This document shows positions 24,979 to 32,356 of a stretch of 32,356 nucleotides of DNA, in pieces. Each line of letters begins with the position of its first letter. Position 1 is the first letter of the stretch. The translations under genes and the position numbers were made by a program. Source of the stretch: Rhodospirillaceae bacterium (GTDB taxonomy: Bacteria; Pseudomonadota; Alphaproteobacteria; MPNO01; UBA2964); the NCBI GenBank assembly GCA_018660305.1, contig JABJKO010000330.1, forward strand, positions 1 to 32,356. Direction: 5' to 3'. Below the pieces are notes generated by a model. The model did no database searches. It was not told the DNA's origin and saw nothing but the letters and a program-made list of their open reading frames with translations.

Positions 24979-25620
24979 ATGATTGATCTTCACACCTATT
25001 CGACGCCCAACGGGCGCATGGTCTCCATCATGCTGGAGGAATGCGGGCTGGACTACTCCACCCATGTGGTGGATATCCGCGCCGGGGCGCAGCACAATCC
25101 GGAATACCGCAAGATCAATCCCAATGAGAAGATCCCCGCCATCGTGGACCAGGACGGGCCCGACGGGAAACCCATCCGGGTGTTCGAGACCGGGGCCATC
25201 ATGCAGTATCTGGCGGAAAAATCCGGGCGGTTCCGCGGTACCGAAGCGGTCAGCAAGCTGGAATGCAGTCAGTGGCTCAATCTGGTGACCAGCGGGATCT
25301 CGCCCACCGTCATCCAGTTCTTTTATTTCGCGTTTCAGGCTGAGGGGCAGGCTTCCGATGAGATCCGCGCCTTTGGCCGCCAGCGCTATTTTGACGAGTT
25401 GCTGCGTTTGGTGGGCGTGCTGGATTTCCGCCTGCGCGAATATGAGTATCTCGCCAAGACCTATACCATCGCCGACATGGCGGCAGTGGCGTGGATAGCG
25501 CGGCACGAGGCCTATGGTATCTCGCTCGACGATTTCGTCGGCGTGCGAAACTGGTATAACCGGCTCAGCAAACGAGCGGAAGTGCAGCGCGGCCTCGAAA
25601 TCCCGCCGGCACCCACCTGA
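24979..25620 (+). CDS. Nu-class-like glutathione S-transferase
   Basis: This is the second GST in the cluster (213 residues). It has YSTPNGRMVSIMLEECG at the active site and IPAIVDQDGPDGKPIRVFET in the glutathione loop. Its helical domain is more divergent from the other two (SQWLNLVTSGISPTVIQFFY instead of the MFQMGGVGP segment), so substrate preference probably differs. It follows the first GST by five bases. A palindrome TTATTG-TTT-CAATAA (25621-25635) begins right after the stop and may be an operator or weak hairpin before the third GST. Confidence 0.92.
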   Translation: MIDLHTYSTPNGRMVSIMLEECGLDYSTHVVDIRAGAQHNPEYRKINPNEKIPAIVDQDGPDGKPIRVFETGAIMQYLAEKSGRFRGTEAVSKLECSQWLNLVTSGISPTVIQFFYFAFQAEGQASDEIRAFGRQRYFDELLRLVGVLDFRLREYEYLAKTYTIADMAAVAWIARHEAYGISLDDFVGVRNWYNRLSKRAEVQRGLEIPPAPT

Positions 25621-25676
25621 TTATTGTTTCAATAAGCGACTTCAAAAATGACCAAACAGCGTAGGGGGATAATCCA

Positions 25677-26303
25677 ATGTACGACATCTATAACTGGCCG
25701 ACGTCGAACGGCCGGAAGGTCAACATCATGGTCGAGGAACTCGAGGTGGATTACAAAATCCACCCTATCGCCATTGGTAAAGACGACCAGTTTACGCCCG
25801 AATTTACGGCACTGAACCCGAACCAGAAGATCCCGGCGGTCATCGACCAGGACGGGCCCGGCGGCAAGCCCTATACAATGTTCGAATCCGGCGCGATCCT
25901 CATGTACATGGCCGAGAAGCACGGCAAGTTCATGCCCACCGAGATGGCGGCGCGCTACGAGACCATCCAGTGGCTCATGTTCCAGATGGGCGGCGTCGGC
26001 CCCAATTTCGGCCAGGCCCACCATTTCCGCCGCGCCGCGCCCGAGAAAGTGCCCTACGGCATCGAGCGCTATACCAAGGAGACACGGCGCCTGTGGGGGG
26101 TGATGAACGACCGGCTCGAAGGAAATGACTGGTTCGCCAACAACGACTATTCCATCGTCGACATCGCCATCTTCCCGTGGACCATGCGCTACGAATGGCA
26201 GGGTATCGCGCTCGACGAGTTCCCCAACATGAAGCGCTGGTATGAGGCCATGGAAGCCCGCCCGGGCGTGCAGCGCGGCCTGGCGGCTCAGGTCCCGGGC
26301 TGA
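25677..26303 (+). CDS. Nu-class (YfcG-like) glutathione S-transferase
   Basis: This is the third GST (208 residues). YNWPTSNGRKVNIMVEELE and IPAVIDQDGPGGKPYTMFES match the family. MFQMGGVGPNFGQAHHF in the helical domain is shared with the first GST, so these two are closest. Its own strong RBS (TAGGGGG) and the 56-bp gap suggest partly independent translation. A strong terminator closes the operon 28 bp downstream. Confidence 0.93.
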   Translation: MYDIYNWPTSNGRKVNIMVEELEVDYKIHPIAIGKDDQFTPEFTALNPNQKIPAVIDQDGPGGKPYTMFESGAILMYMAEKHGKFMPTEMAARYETIQWLMFQMGGVGPNFGQAHHFRRAAPEKVPYGIERYTKETRRLWGVMNDRLEGNDWFANNDYSIVDIAIFPWTMRYEWQGIALDEFPNMKRWYEAMEARPGVQRGLAAQVPG

Positions 26304-26330
26304 CGGTCTGGACAATTCGGGAACGAATAA

Positions 26331-26360
26331 AAAAAGCCCGGCTGGTTAGCCGGGCTTTTT
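26331..26360. terminator. Bidirectional intrinsic terminator
   Basis: AAAAAGCCCGGCT (26331-26343) and AGCCGGGCTTTTT (26348-26360) are a perfect 13-bp inverted repeat with the loop GGTT. The T-run works on both strands, so it ends the GST operon and the small minus-strand gene at 26382. Confidence 0.92.
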
Positions 26361-26381
26361 CGTGTCTGCAGTACCAGCCCG

Positions 26382-26585
26382 TTAATGCTGGGTTGCGGTG
26401 GCCATCTTGGGGCGGCCGCGTCGGCGGGTGGCCTTGATCTCGTCCTGGAGGCCGATGAGTTCGTTGCGGCAGGCCTCAAGGCTCTTGAGTTCACGCTGGT
26501 CGTCGCGATCAACGATCTGCAGGGCGCCAATTTTGATCTCGACCAGATCAAGCAGATTCTCGATCGATTGTTTTGATAGGGGCAT
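26382..26585 (-). CDS. Small conserved-looking hypothetical protein
   Basis: This is a 67-residue protein. Start ATG 26585 is preferred because GGAG lies five bases before it; the ATG two codons earlier directly abuts that site. It has an amphipathic helical region (SIENLLDLVEIKIGALQIVD, then LKSLEACRNELIGLQDEI) followed by a basic RRRGRPKMATATQH tail, an AT-hook-like GRP motif. A role in nucleic-acid binding is possible but not shown. It terminates at the shared terminator 26331-26360. Confidence 0.65.
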   Translation of the reverse strand: MPLSKQSIENLLDLVEIKIGALQIVDRDDQRELKSLEACRNELIGLQDEIKATRRRGRPKMATATQH

Positions 26586-26634
26586 CGCCATCTCCGCCGT
26601 TGAAATACGCCTTAGCAGGATGGATTTTCGATCT

Positions 26635-26663
26635 GTTATCCTTAAAAATCAGTTTAGTACCAA
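26635..26663 (-). promoter_or_regulatory. Candidate promoter of the 26382-26585 gene
   Basis: Reading the minus strand, TTGGTA (26663-26658) and GATAAC (26640-26635) are 17 bp apart, pointing at ATG 26585. Each matches four of six consensus bases. Confidence 0.3.
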
Positions 26664-26783
26664 CTCTTTTTCATTGAGGAGCGCCCCCCCACTGTGAGAT
26701 TTCCCGCCTGTGTCCTTAATAGAAAATAAACCTCGTTTCCCCACCATAAGTCTTATATCCGCATCCGATTATGGAGGGGCGCT

Positions 26784-27143
26784 ATGAGCCCATTGGATGA
26801 TTTCAATACCGATTCAGTCATGGACGAAACTGGTCAGCGCGACCATGCAAGACGCCGGCTGAGTGACAAGATTCTTGCCGCGTTCAACCATGCCTATTCG
26901 GTGGGTGAGCATGAGGTCGCCAAAAAGCTGAAGGCGGCGCTGATTGCCAACGAGGCGCAAAGCAGCGATTACAATGAATTGCGCCAGAGCTACGACCCGC
27001 TGGGCGAGGCTGATTTGTGGGTGAATTTCGTCGAGGCCCGCAACGCCTACCGCGCTGTCTGTGACGGTAAAAAAAGCACCGTAACAGTCACCGAATCCCT
27101 CGAGACGATGAAGGAAGCCTATCGGGTCTGGAGCGTCACCTAA
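26784..27143 (+). CDS. Uncharacterised soluble protein
   Basis: This is a 119-residue protein with a strong RBS (GGAGGGG) before ATG 26784. The N-terminus is acidic and flexible; then RRRLSDKILAAFNHAYSVGE and HEVAKKLKAALIANEAQ suggest a short helical repeat, followed by LGEADLWVNFVEARNAYRAV. No cysteine metal site, membrane helix or known enzyme motif stands out. I know no family for it. It lies upstream of tRNA-Ser on the same strand. Confidence 0.72.
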   Translation: MSPLDDFNTDSVMDETGQRDHARRRLSDKILAAFNHAYSVGEHEVAKKLKAALIANEAQSSDYNELRQSYDPLGEADLWVNFVEARNAYRAVCDGKKSTVTVTESLETMKEAYRVWSVT

Positions 27144-27205
27144 GGCGTTTTTCACCGAGTAGGCTTCGGACGGCCTCCTATTTGACTATCGACGAGCGGC
27201 TGTCG

Positions 27206-27235
27206 TTGACAGGGCGGGTCCGCCTGCCCTAGATA
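27206..27235 (+). promoter_or_regulatory. Sigma-70-type promoter of tRNA-Ser
   Basis: A perfect TTGACA (27206-27211) and TAGATA (27230-27235) are 18 bp apart, with the tRNA beginning 36 bp after the -10. This is the best vegetative promoter in the window. Confidence 0.6.
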
Positions 27236-27270
27236 ACCCCTGCATACAGCGTGAAATTTACCACTCCGGC

Positions 27271-27360
27271 GGAGGGGTGGCCGAGTGGCTGAAGGCGCTG
27301 GTTTGCTAAATCAGTATACGGGTAACCGTATCGAGGGTTCGAATCCCTCTCCCTCCGCCA
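27271..27360 (+). tRNA. tRNA-Ser, anticodon GCU
   Basis: This is a 90-nt type II tRNA. The acceptor GGAGGGG pairs with the 3' strand before GCCA, with CCA encoded. The D-arm contains TGGCCGAGTGGC. The anticodon loop TTGCTAA gives GCU, decoding AGC/AGU. A long variable arm (TACGGGTAACCGTA) and the TTCGAAT of the T-loop follow. Confidence 0.95.
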
Positions 27361-27529
27361 GTCACCCCCACCATTTGTCTCCGAACAGGCTCTTACAGGG
27401 TAACCGCCCGGAACGTGGGCGTTATCGGGGCCCAATCCCATTTCGTATCCGGTTCTGGCGATAAGTTTAGAGACCGATTACGCAATTATCAGGCGGCGTC
27501 TCTGGCGGTCCCCGCCCCGGGTGAGTTTG

Positions 27530-27749
27530 CCTGTTAAACCCGCAATAACAGGGAATATTTTGCAATATGGGCCAATTAACAGGGCTTTTGCGTAAATCCG
27601 CCAGACGCGTTGCGTAATTATGCCCTTTAATTCAATGGCTTACATCGCAAAAAAGGCACTTTCCTGTTATTGACGATAACAGGGCATTTATGAGCGCATA
27701 ACAGGGCATTTTATCGTCGTAACAGGGCCAAGTTGTCACCTTAACAGGG
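27530..27749. repeat. TAACAGGG repeat array
   Basis: Direct copies start at 27546, 27577, 27677, 27699, 27720 and 27742; inverted CCTGTTA copies are at 27530 and 27663. The last four direct copies are 22, 21 and 22 bp apart. CCTGTTAT-TGACG-ATAACAGG (27663-27683) is a perfect palindrome with a five-base spacer, and CCTGTTA/TAACAGG also pair at 27530 and 27546. The rest of 27361-27765 has no gene. Confidence 0.82.
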
Positions 27750-27765
27750 AAGGGCGGCGACTTGA

Positions 27766-29385
27766 TCAGGGCTGGTGGGACCCGGGTTTGCCAGGCGGTC
27801 GTGATACGCCAAGGCTATCGAACATGGCGGCCTGGTCGGACCATAGTATGGGCATCGGTGTGCGCATCAGCTGCTCGAGGGTAAGTCCGGGCGGCTGCTT
27901 TCCGGCGAGGATGGCACGCTGCAATTCTGGCGCCAAAAACGCCAGCCGGACCAGGCGGCGGAGATAGGGTGAGGATGGTGCGGTATTGAGCCTCGGAAGA
28001 CCGGCGGCATCGGTACTAATTATCGCATGGGCCGTCCGCAATGCCTTGATCAATGCCGGATCTCGCCGCACTGCAGGTTCCGCGGCGCCAATGATCCAGC
28101 TTCGTCCCCCACGGCGACGCAGGCTGATCGGTAATGTCAGACGGAGCAAGGCACCATCGGCGGCCTCTGGCTCGGCGGTCTCGCCGGGCGCAAGGCGCGA
28201 GCTCATGCGCGCGAGCATGTCAATCGGCAGCAACAGCTGGAGCGATTGTGGATGAACCTCGATCCGGACCGAAAGGGCCAGGGGATCATCGGTGCTTGCC
28301 GGCATCAGGCGTCGAATGGCGGCACTCACCATGGCTTCAAGTGCCGGTCCCGGGACGCGGCGGATGCCGACGTCGCCAGGGAGGCGGCAGCCCTGTAGCA
28401 AGGGGGCGGATACGTAGTAGCGATAAACCTGGCCACGCTTGCCATAGGTAAAGGAAGGGCTCATGGGCTGGTCGTCATTGTCGAAGAGACGTCCGGTGAG
28501 CGGTGCACGAGAGATCCGATCTTTACCGGTTTTGTGGCGTTGGGCGTTGGCATCGAGCCTGGTCTGAACCGCGTCGAATAAAGCGGGGTCGACGATCGCC
28601 GCGTGCAGTCCCGGGTACGCTTCACTTTTGTGTACAATCAGGCCGAGATAGGTCCGGTTGCGGAGGAGGTGGAACAGGGCACCGCGGCTGAACAATTGGC
28701 CGCCGATGATTTTGCCGCTGCGTGTGGTCCGGCTCTTCGAGCGTATTCCACGTTTATCAAGCCAGCGTTGTAATGCATGGACAGAGGCCAGCTCCAGATA
28801 GGCTTCGAATATCCTGCGAACGGTATCGGCTTCAGCATCGTTGACCACCAGCGCGCGCGAGGTATCCGTCGGAGCATCGTATCCGAGCGGCAGGTTCCCG
28901 CCCATCCACATTCCCTTGGCCTTGGAGGCAGCGATCTTGTCGCGGATACGTTCGCCGGTCACCTCGCGCTCGAACTGAGCAAAGGATAGCAATACATGCA
29001 GCGTCAGCCGGCCCATGCTGGACGTTGTGTTGAATGCCTGGGTAACGCTGACGAAGCTTACTTCATGCTTGTCGAACAGTTCGACTATGCGGGCAAAATC
29101 GGCAAGCGAGCGGGTCAACCGGTCTATCTTGTAGACAACGACAACATTGATTTTGCCAGCGCCGATGTCGGCAAGAAGGCGTTTGAGCGCCGGGCGTTCC
29201 ATGGAACCGCCCGAGAACCCACCATCGTCATAGCGCGTCGAGACGGTGTGCCACCCTTCGCTCCTTTGGCTCTGTACGAAGGCTTCGCAGGCTTCTCTCT
29301 GGGCATCGAGACTGTTGAAGGTCTGATCGAGCCCTTCCTCCGAACTCTTGCGTGTGTAGATCGCGCAGTATTGTTTATCCTTCAT
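27766..29385 (-). CDS. Large serine recombinase (resolvase/invertase family)
   Basis: Large serine recombinases integrate or excise DNA elements by covalent serine attack. From ATG 29385 the protein has 539 residues. The catalytic N-domain reads YTRKSSEEG (Ser14), DGGFSGGSMERPALKRLL and YKIDRLTRSLADF, then FAQFEREVTGERIRDKI. The recombinase domain begins at MGGNLPLGYD. The zinc-ribbon cysteines of many family members are missing, the region reading APLTGRLFDNDDQPMSPSFT. The long C-terminal domain (about 200 residues) is not recognised. The start overlaps the DUF2924 stop by four bases (ATGA). An upstream-extended frame to 29487 lies within DUF2924 and is not used. The TAACAGGG array lies immediately after its stop. 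Confidence 0.93.
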   Translation of the reverse strand: MKDKQYCAIYTRKSSEEGLDQTFNSLDAQREACEAFVQSQRSEGWHTVSTRYDDGGFSGGSMERPALKRLLADIGAGKINVVVVYKIDRLTRSLADFARIVELFDKHEVSFVSVTQAFNTTSSMGRLTLHVLLSFAQFEREVTGERIRDKIAASKAKGMWMGGNLPLGYDAPTDTSRALVVNDAEADTVRRIFEAYLELASVHALQRWLDKRGIRSKSRTTRSGKIIGGQLFSRGALFHLLRNRTYLGLIVHKSEAYPGLHAAIVDPALFDAVQTRLDANAQRHKTGKDRISRAPLTGRLFDNDDQPMSPSFTYGKRGQVYRYYVSAPLLQGCRLPGDVGIRRVPGPALEAMVSAAIRRLMPASTDDPLALSVRIEVHPQSLQLLLPIDMLARMSSRLAPGETAEPEAADGALLRLTLPISLRRRGGRSWIIGAAEPAVRRDPALIKALRTAHAIISTDAAGLPRLNTAPSSPYLRRLVRLAFLAPELQRAILAGKQPPGLTLEQLMRTPMPILWSDQAAMFDSLGVSRPPGKPGSHQP

Positions 29386-29870
29386 GGGCCCGATCTGCGC
29401 AATCCGAAGAAGCGAGGTCCGTTCCAGCGTGTTCCGGTAATGGCTGTGGCGGCAGCCGACAGACTTGGATAGAGGGTGTCCTGCCATCGAAAGCCGCTCT
29501 CCTCGACTTCAACCTCGACGATATCCCCCTGCCATTCCCGGCGAAGGCGCGCACCGGGCCCAAGCGTCAGGCCCTCGGCATCAATGGCGCCACGGCGCTT
29601 TAATTGACGCCGGGTCCGGCGATCAAGGCCCTCCGATTCTTCAGCTTGAAGCCGCCAGGCTAGTGTAAGGCGCAGCAGCTCGGCTGAGCGTAATGCTGGC
29701 GGCACTCCGTAGCGGGTGCGCCATACGGCACGGAGCGCCTCAAGGTCGAGGCCTGTGAGGGTCCAAACTTCCTGTGCTACCGCCGGGCTCACTGTGCGTC
29801 CGTCAAGCTTGTCAGAGCTTTGGGTTTTGGCCGTTGATGGTTTTTTGGTGGCCGTGGAATCAGGGGGCAT
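29382..29870 (-). CDS. DUF2924 family protein
   Basis: This is a 162-residue protein from ATG 29870, which has GAGGAGA eight bases upstream. After a Ser/Thr/Lys-rich leader it reads DLEALRAVWRTRYGVPPALR, then LTLAWRLQAEESEGLDRRT, LGPGARLRREWQGDIVEVEV and SLSAAATAITGTRWNGPRFF. This is the DUF2924 (PF11149) pattern. Members sit next to recombinases in phage-like regions; the function is unknown. Basic residues and the overlapping recombinase start suggest an accessory DNA-binding or directionality role, which is inference only. Confidence 0.88.
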   Translation of the reverse strand: MPPDSTATKKPSTAKTQSSDKLDGRTVSPAVAQEVWTLTGLDLEALRAVWRTRYGVPPALRSAELLRLTLAWRLQAEESEGLDRRTRRQLKRRGAIDAEGLTLGPGARLRREWQGDIVEVEVEESGFRWQDTLYPSLSAAATAITGTRWNGPRFFGLRRSGP

Positions 29871-30025
29871 GGTGTTCTCCTCGGTTACACGACGGTAATT
29901 TGCCGCCGCTACCGCGGAGAGCCCGGACGAGGCCGAGCATGAACCCACTGACGCTCTTTTTGGGGGGAAAGTCCAGCCGAATCGGGTGGTCTTGGATTCC
30001 CAAATTTTGCTGACTAATTAAGCTT

Positions 30026-31303
30026 ATGACCGAGGAATCCATAACCACAGCGGCTCGTCCGCTTGTCGTTCGCTATCGGCGTCTGAAGGCTCTTAAACCA
30101 GATCCGCGCAACGCCCGAACGCATCCGAAACGCCAGGTCGACCAGATTGTTGAGTCAATCCGTACGTTCGGGTTCACCAATCCCATCCTGATAGATTCGG
30201 ATAGCTCAATCATCGCAGGACACGGTCGGTTGCTTGCCGCGAAAAAGATGGCGCTTGACGAAGTGCCTACCCTAACCCTGGAAGGGCTGAGCGAGGAAAA
30301 GAAGCGGGCGCTGAGGCTTGCCGACAACAAGATTGCCCTTAATGCCGGGTGGGACATCGATCTTCTGAAGCTTGAATTGGGCGAGCTGGCAGTACTTGAC
30401 GTTGACTTCGATCTCTCGGTTACCGGGTTCTCGACCGGTGAGATTGACGTCGCCCTTACAAGTGCGTCCGATCCCGACGATGAGGCAATCCCGGCGGTGT
30501 CTGAGACACCGCGTTCTCAACCGGGTGATATATGGGTTCTGGGCGATCATCGGATCGGTTGTGGCGATGGCCGCGACGGGGCGTTTCTACAGGCTGTGAT
30601 AGGCGAGGGAGCCACGATCGATGCGGCGTTCCTCGATCCGCCATATAACGTCCGTATCAACGGCCATGCCAATACCAAAGGACGCCACCCGGAGTTCGCC
30701 ATGGCATCGGGTGAGATGACCGGTGATGCATTCCCTACATTCCTCGCCGACAGCCTTGGCACATGTGCCAAGGTCTCGCGAGATGGTGCCGTTCACTTCA
30801 TATGCATGGATTGGCGTCACATGGACGATGTTACGGCCGTGGGGCGTTCGGTATATGGCAGCCTTCTGAACCTGTGCATATGGAACAAATCCAATGCAGG
30901 AATGGGATCGCTTTATCGCTCCAAGCATGAGCTTATCTTTGTGTTCAAAGTCGGTGATGCGCCCCACGTCAACGCGGTCGAGCTCGGCAAGCACGGTCGC
31001 AACCGCACCAATGTCTGGGATTATGCATCGGTCAACTCGCTCGCCGGCAGTCGCCGTGAAGACTTGGCGCTACACCCGACAGTAAAGCCAACGGCCCTGG
31101 TTGCCGACGCGATCCAGGATGTGACGCGCCGTGGCGAGCTGGTGCTTGATATTTTCCTCGGGTCCGGCACCACGCTGATTGCCGCCGAGCGGACTGGCCG
31201 GCGGTTCCGTGGGCTCGATATTGACCCTGCTTATGTGGATGTGGCGGTTGACCGGTGGTCTGCGATGACGGGGGGCACGCCGCGTCTTGTGCGGGCAGAT
31301 TGA
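30026..31303 (+). CDS. ParB-like N-domain fused to a DNA N6/N4 methyltransferase
   Basis: This is a 425-residue protein. Residues about 15-100 form a ParB/Srx-like domain (KPDPRNARTHPKRQVDQIVE, then IIAGHGRLLAAKKM). The methyltransferase follows, with FLDPPYN at 203-208 and DIFLGSGTTLIAAERTG near 375-391, the motif IV before motif I order of beta-class enzymes. It should methylate adenine or cytosine in DNA at a sequence I cannot predict. No restriction enzyme gene is next to it, as for phage orphan methylases, which protect DNA or regulate. It is divergent from the recombinase operon and followed by DUF5681 two bases after its stop. Confidence 0.93.
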   Translation: MTEESITTAARPLVVRYRRLKALKPDPRNARTHPKRQVDQIVESIRTFGFTNPILIDSDSSIIAGHGRLLAAKKMALDEVPTLTLEGLSEEKKRALRLADNKIALNAGWDIDLLKLELGELAVLDVDFDLSVTGFSTGEIDVALTSASDPDDEAIPAVSETPRSQPGDIWVLGDHRIGCGDGRDGAFLQAVIGEGATIDAAFLDPPYNVRINGHANTKGRHPEFAMASGEMTGDAFPTFLADSLGTCAKVSRDGAVHFICMDWRHMDDVTAVGRSVYGSLLNLCIWNKSNAGMGSLYRSKHELIFVFKVGDAPHVNAVELGKHGRNRTNVWDYASVNSLAGSRREDLALHPTVKPTALVADAIQDVTRRGELVLDIFLGSGTTLIAAERTGRRFRGLDIDPAYVDVAVDRWSAMTGGTPRLVRAD

Positions 31304-31304
31304 G

Positions 31305-31874
31305 ATGAATAAGCCGTCCAATAACGACAAGTCGTCGACATCGACCCGCTTCCAAAAGGGCCAGAGTGGTAATCCTCGCGGGCGACCTAAAAAAAGGAAG
31401 CAGGATCCCCGACCATCCGCCTTTGATATCGTGATAGACCGCACGCTGACGATCCTGCAGGACGGGGTCCCGCGCGAAGTGACTGTCGATGAAGCCCTTC
31501 AGCACAAGACCTATCAGGACGCAGTCAATGGCAATCGTGCCGCACGACGCGAAGTTCTGAAGATGATCGCCAAGCGTGAGCAGGCAATTACCGAAAGAAC
31601 CCTGAACCAGCTGCCCAGCATCGAGCAAAAGATGGAAGACGATCCGGCGAACGCCGATGAGGCGTTGCAGATCCTCGGGATTGCTAGCCACGATCCACGC
31701 TGGACCGATACCCCACCGGGTGATCGTGATCGGTTGCTGCTTGAGCCCTGGGCGGTACAGGCCGCCATGAGCCGCCGCACGGCAAGAAAGCTCGACAAGA
31801 AGGAGCTCGACGAGGCGCGGCGCTGCACCCTTTATGCAGATAAAATCAAATGGCCAGACCCAGCAGACCCATGA
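31305..31874 (+). CDS. DUF5681 family protein (first copy)
   Basis: This is a 189-residue protein starting at ATG 31305, just after the methyltransferase TGA at 31301-31303. The family signature TRFQKGQSGNPRGRPKKRKQ is at residues about 14-33, then IVIDRTLTILQDGVPREVTV. The basic GNPRGRP region suggests DNA contact. DUF5681 genes usually precede a phage-type terminase or similar packaging gene, which would lie beyond the right edge. Its stop overlaps the next start (ATGA). Confidence 0.87.
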   Translation: MNKPSNNDKSSTSTRFQKGQSGNPRGRPKKRKQDPRPSAFDIVIDRTLTILQDGVPREVTVDEALQHKTYQDAVNGNRAARREVLKMIAKREQAITERTLNQLPSIEQKMEDDPANADEALQILGIASHDPRWTDTPPGDRDRLLLEPWAVQAAMSRRTARKLDKKELDEARRCTLYADKIKWPDPADP

Positions 31875-32356
31875 CGAAAGATCCGGCAGGTTCGGACTTT
31901 GAGGTCGGGTACGGCAAGCCGCCGGCAACCACGCGCTTCCGCAAAGGCCGCAGCGGTAATCCAAAAGGACGTCCTCGGGGCCGAAAGAAGGAATTGCCCT
32001 ACGACGCGGTGCTTGGCCAGATGGTGACCATCCGCGAAGATGGCGTCGAACGGCAGGTCACTGCAGCCGAGGCGTTCCTCCTTCATATAACGAAGCGCGG
32101 CCTTGAGGGCGACGGTGCGGCGGCCCGCGATGCGTTGGCCGCCATCGAGGAGGCGCGTGCTGCGCGGGGCCTCGACCGGCAAATCGAAATTGATACAATT
32201 ATTGTTCAGATCGTATCACCCGGATCCGTTAATACGGCGCTTACTGCACTTCGCATGGCCAGAAAGCTCGACCGGTTCCGGCCGACCGCAAGGATGGCGC
32301 TTGAGCCCTGGCTGGTGGAGAAAGCGCTGGACCGGCTGGGCGATCGCAGGCTATCG
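31871..32356 (+). CDS. DUF5681 family protein (second copy, truncated by window edge)
   Basis: The frame from ATG 31871 is open to the last base, giving at least 162 residues. It reads TRFRKGRSGNPKGRPRGRKK near residues 21-40, then the same order of elements as the first copy: MVTIREDGVERQVTAAEAFL and, later, ALEPWLVEKALDRLG, which mirrors LLEPWAVQAAM. The two are tandem paralogues in translational overlap. The stop codon is not in the window. Confidence 0.85.
   Translation, partial: MTKDPAGSDFEVGYGKPPATTRFRKGRSGNPKGRPRGRKKELPYDAVLGQMVTIREDGVERQVTAAEAFLLHITKRGLEGDGAAARDALAAIEEARAARGLDRQIEIDTIIVQIVSPGSVNTALTALRMARKLDRFRPTARMALEPWLVEKALDRLGDRRLS

Larger units (their letters stand above)
27500..32356. 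mobile_element. Partial integrative or phage-derived element (right part outside window)
   Basis: From the TAACAGGG array to the right edge the genes belong together: large serine recombinase, DUF2924 protein, ParB-like DNA methyltransferase and two DUF5681 proteins. DUF2924 plus serine recombinase and GNPRGRP-type DUF5681 genes are recurrent in alphaproteobacterial prophages or integrative elements. The left boundary is taken just after tRNA-Ser, but no duplicated att sequence can be checked because the right end lies outside. The boundary coordinate is an estimate. Confidence 0.6.

Noticed and set aside
27271..27360. tRNA-Ser 3' end as the element's attachment site
   Set aside because: The recombinase is of the serine type, and the tRNA is about 400 bp from it. 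A repeated 3' tRNA segment would be needed to support this, and the other end of the element is not in the window.
27229..27441. 70-residue minus-strand frame with RERDSNPRYG
   Set aside because: It is the well-known false protein produced by reading the complement of a tRNA-Ser gene.
27530..27749. CRISPR array
   Set aside because: Repeat units are only 8 bp, occur in both orientations and have variable short spacing; no cas genes are near.

Overview
The window is GC-rich DNA from an alphaproteobacterium, most likely a Rhodospirillales-type marine or soil lineage. The evidence is gatA/gatB, a PAS_5-type protein, many M20, GMC, TauD, Rieske and GST genes of alphaproteobacterial character, and a DUF2924-recombinase module at the right end. 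No 16S gene or species-specific marker is present, so the assignment is an inference.

Layout. Positions 1-2343 hold the tail of gatA, a small three-helix membrane protein and gatB (tRNA-Gln/Asn amidation). Positions 2377-4119 hold a plasmid-like ParA ATPase, a 92-residue partner overlapping its stop codon, and a divergent HTH/coiled-coil protein. Positions 4388-6246 hold a PAS_5 protein, a C-terminally anchored membrane protein and a DMT exporter. Positions 6350-6740 are non-coding and carry a sigma-54 promoter, two upstream activator repeats and a terminator, possibly an sRNA gene. Positions 6737-26303 are mostly accessory metabolism: aminotransferase, carbamoylase-type M20 amidase, three MFS exporters, GMC oxidoreductase, a duplicated cupin, CMD protein, TauD dioxygenase, sterol-desaturase-like hydroxylase, quinone oxidoreductase, Rieske oxygenase, and four GSTs. 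Positions 26331-27360 hold a strong bidirectional terminator, two small unknown genes and tRNA-Ser(GCU). From about 27500 to the right edge lies a mobile or phage-derived element: an array of TAACAGGG repeats, a large serine recombinase, DUF2924, a ParB-like/N6-N4 DNA methyltransferase and two tandem DUF5681 genes, the last running off the edge.

Three observations stand out. (1) The GST at 17587 has an in-frame TGA exactly where the family has its active-site cysteine (T-[TGA]-P-W-V-Q-R), with a hairpin just downstream: a probable selenocysteine GST that a standard gene caller truncates. (2) Two unlinked sigma-54 promoters (6486 and 21310) have the same architecture to the base: two related 18-bp boxes 52 bp apart, the second starting 80 bp before the -24 element. 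One drives a two-domain methyltransferase; the other drives a roughly 130-nt stretch ending in an intrinsic terminator. (3) The TAACAGGG array at 27530-27749 has iteron-like 21-22 bp spacing and two inverted pairs next to the recombinase gene.

Functional linkage: the oxidoreductase/GST block reads like uptake and oxidative breakdown of organic compounds, but no complete pathway can be reconstructed from this window.
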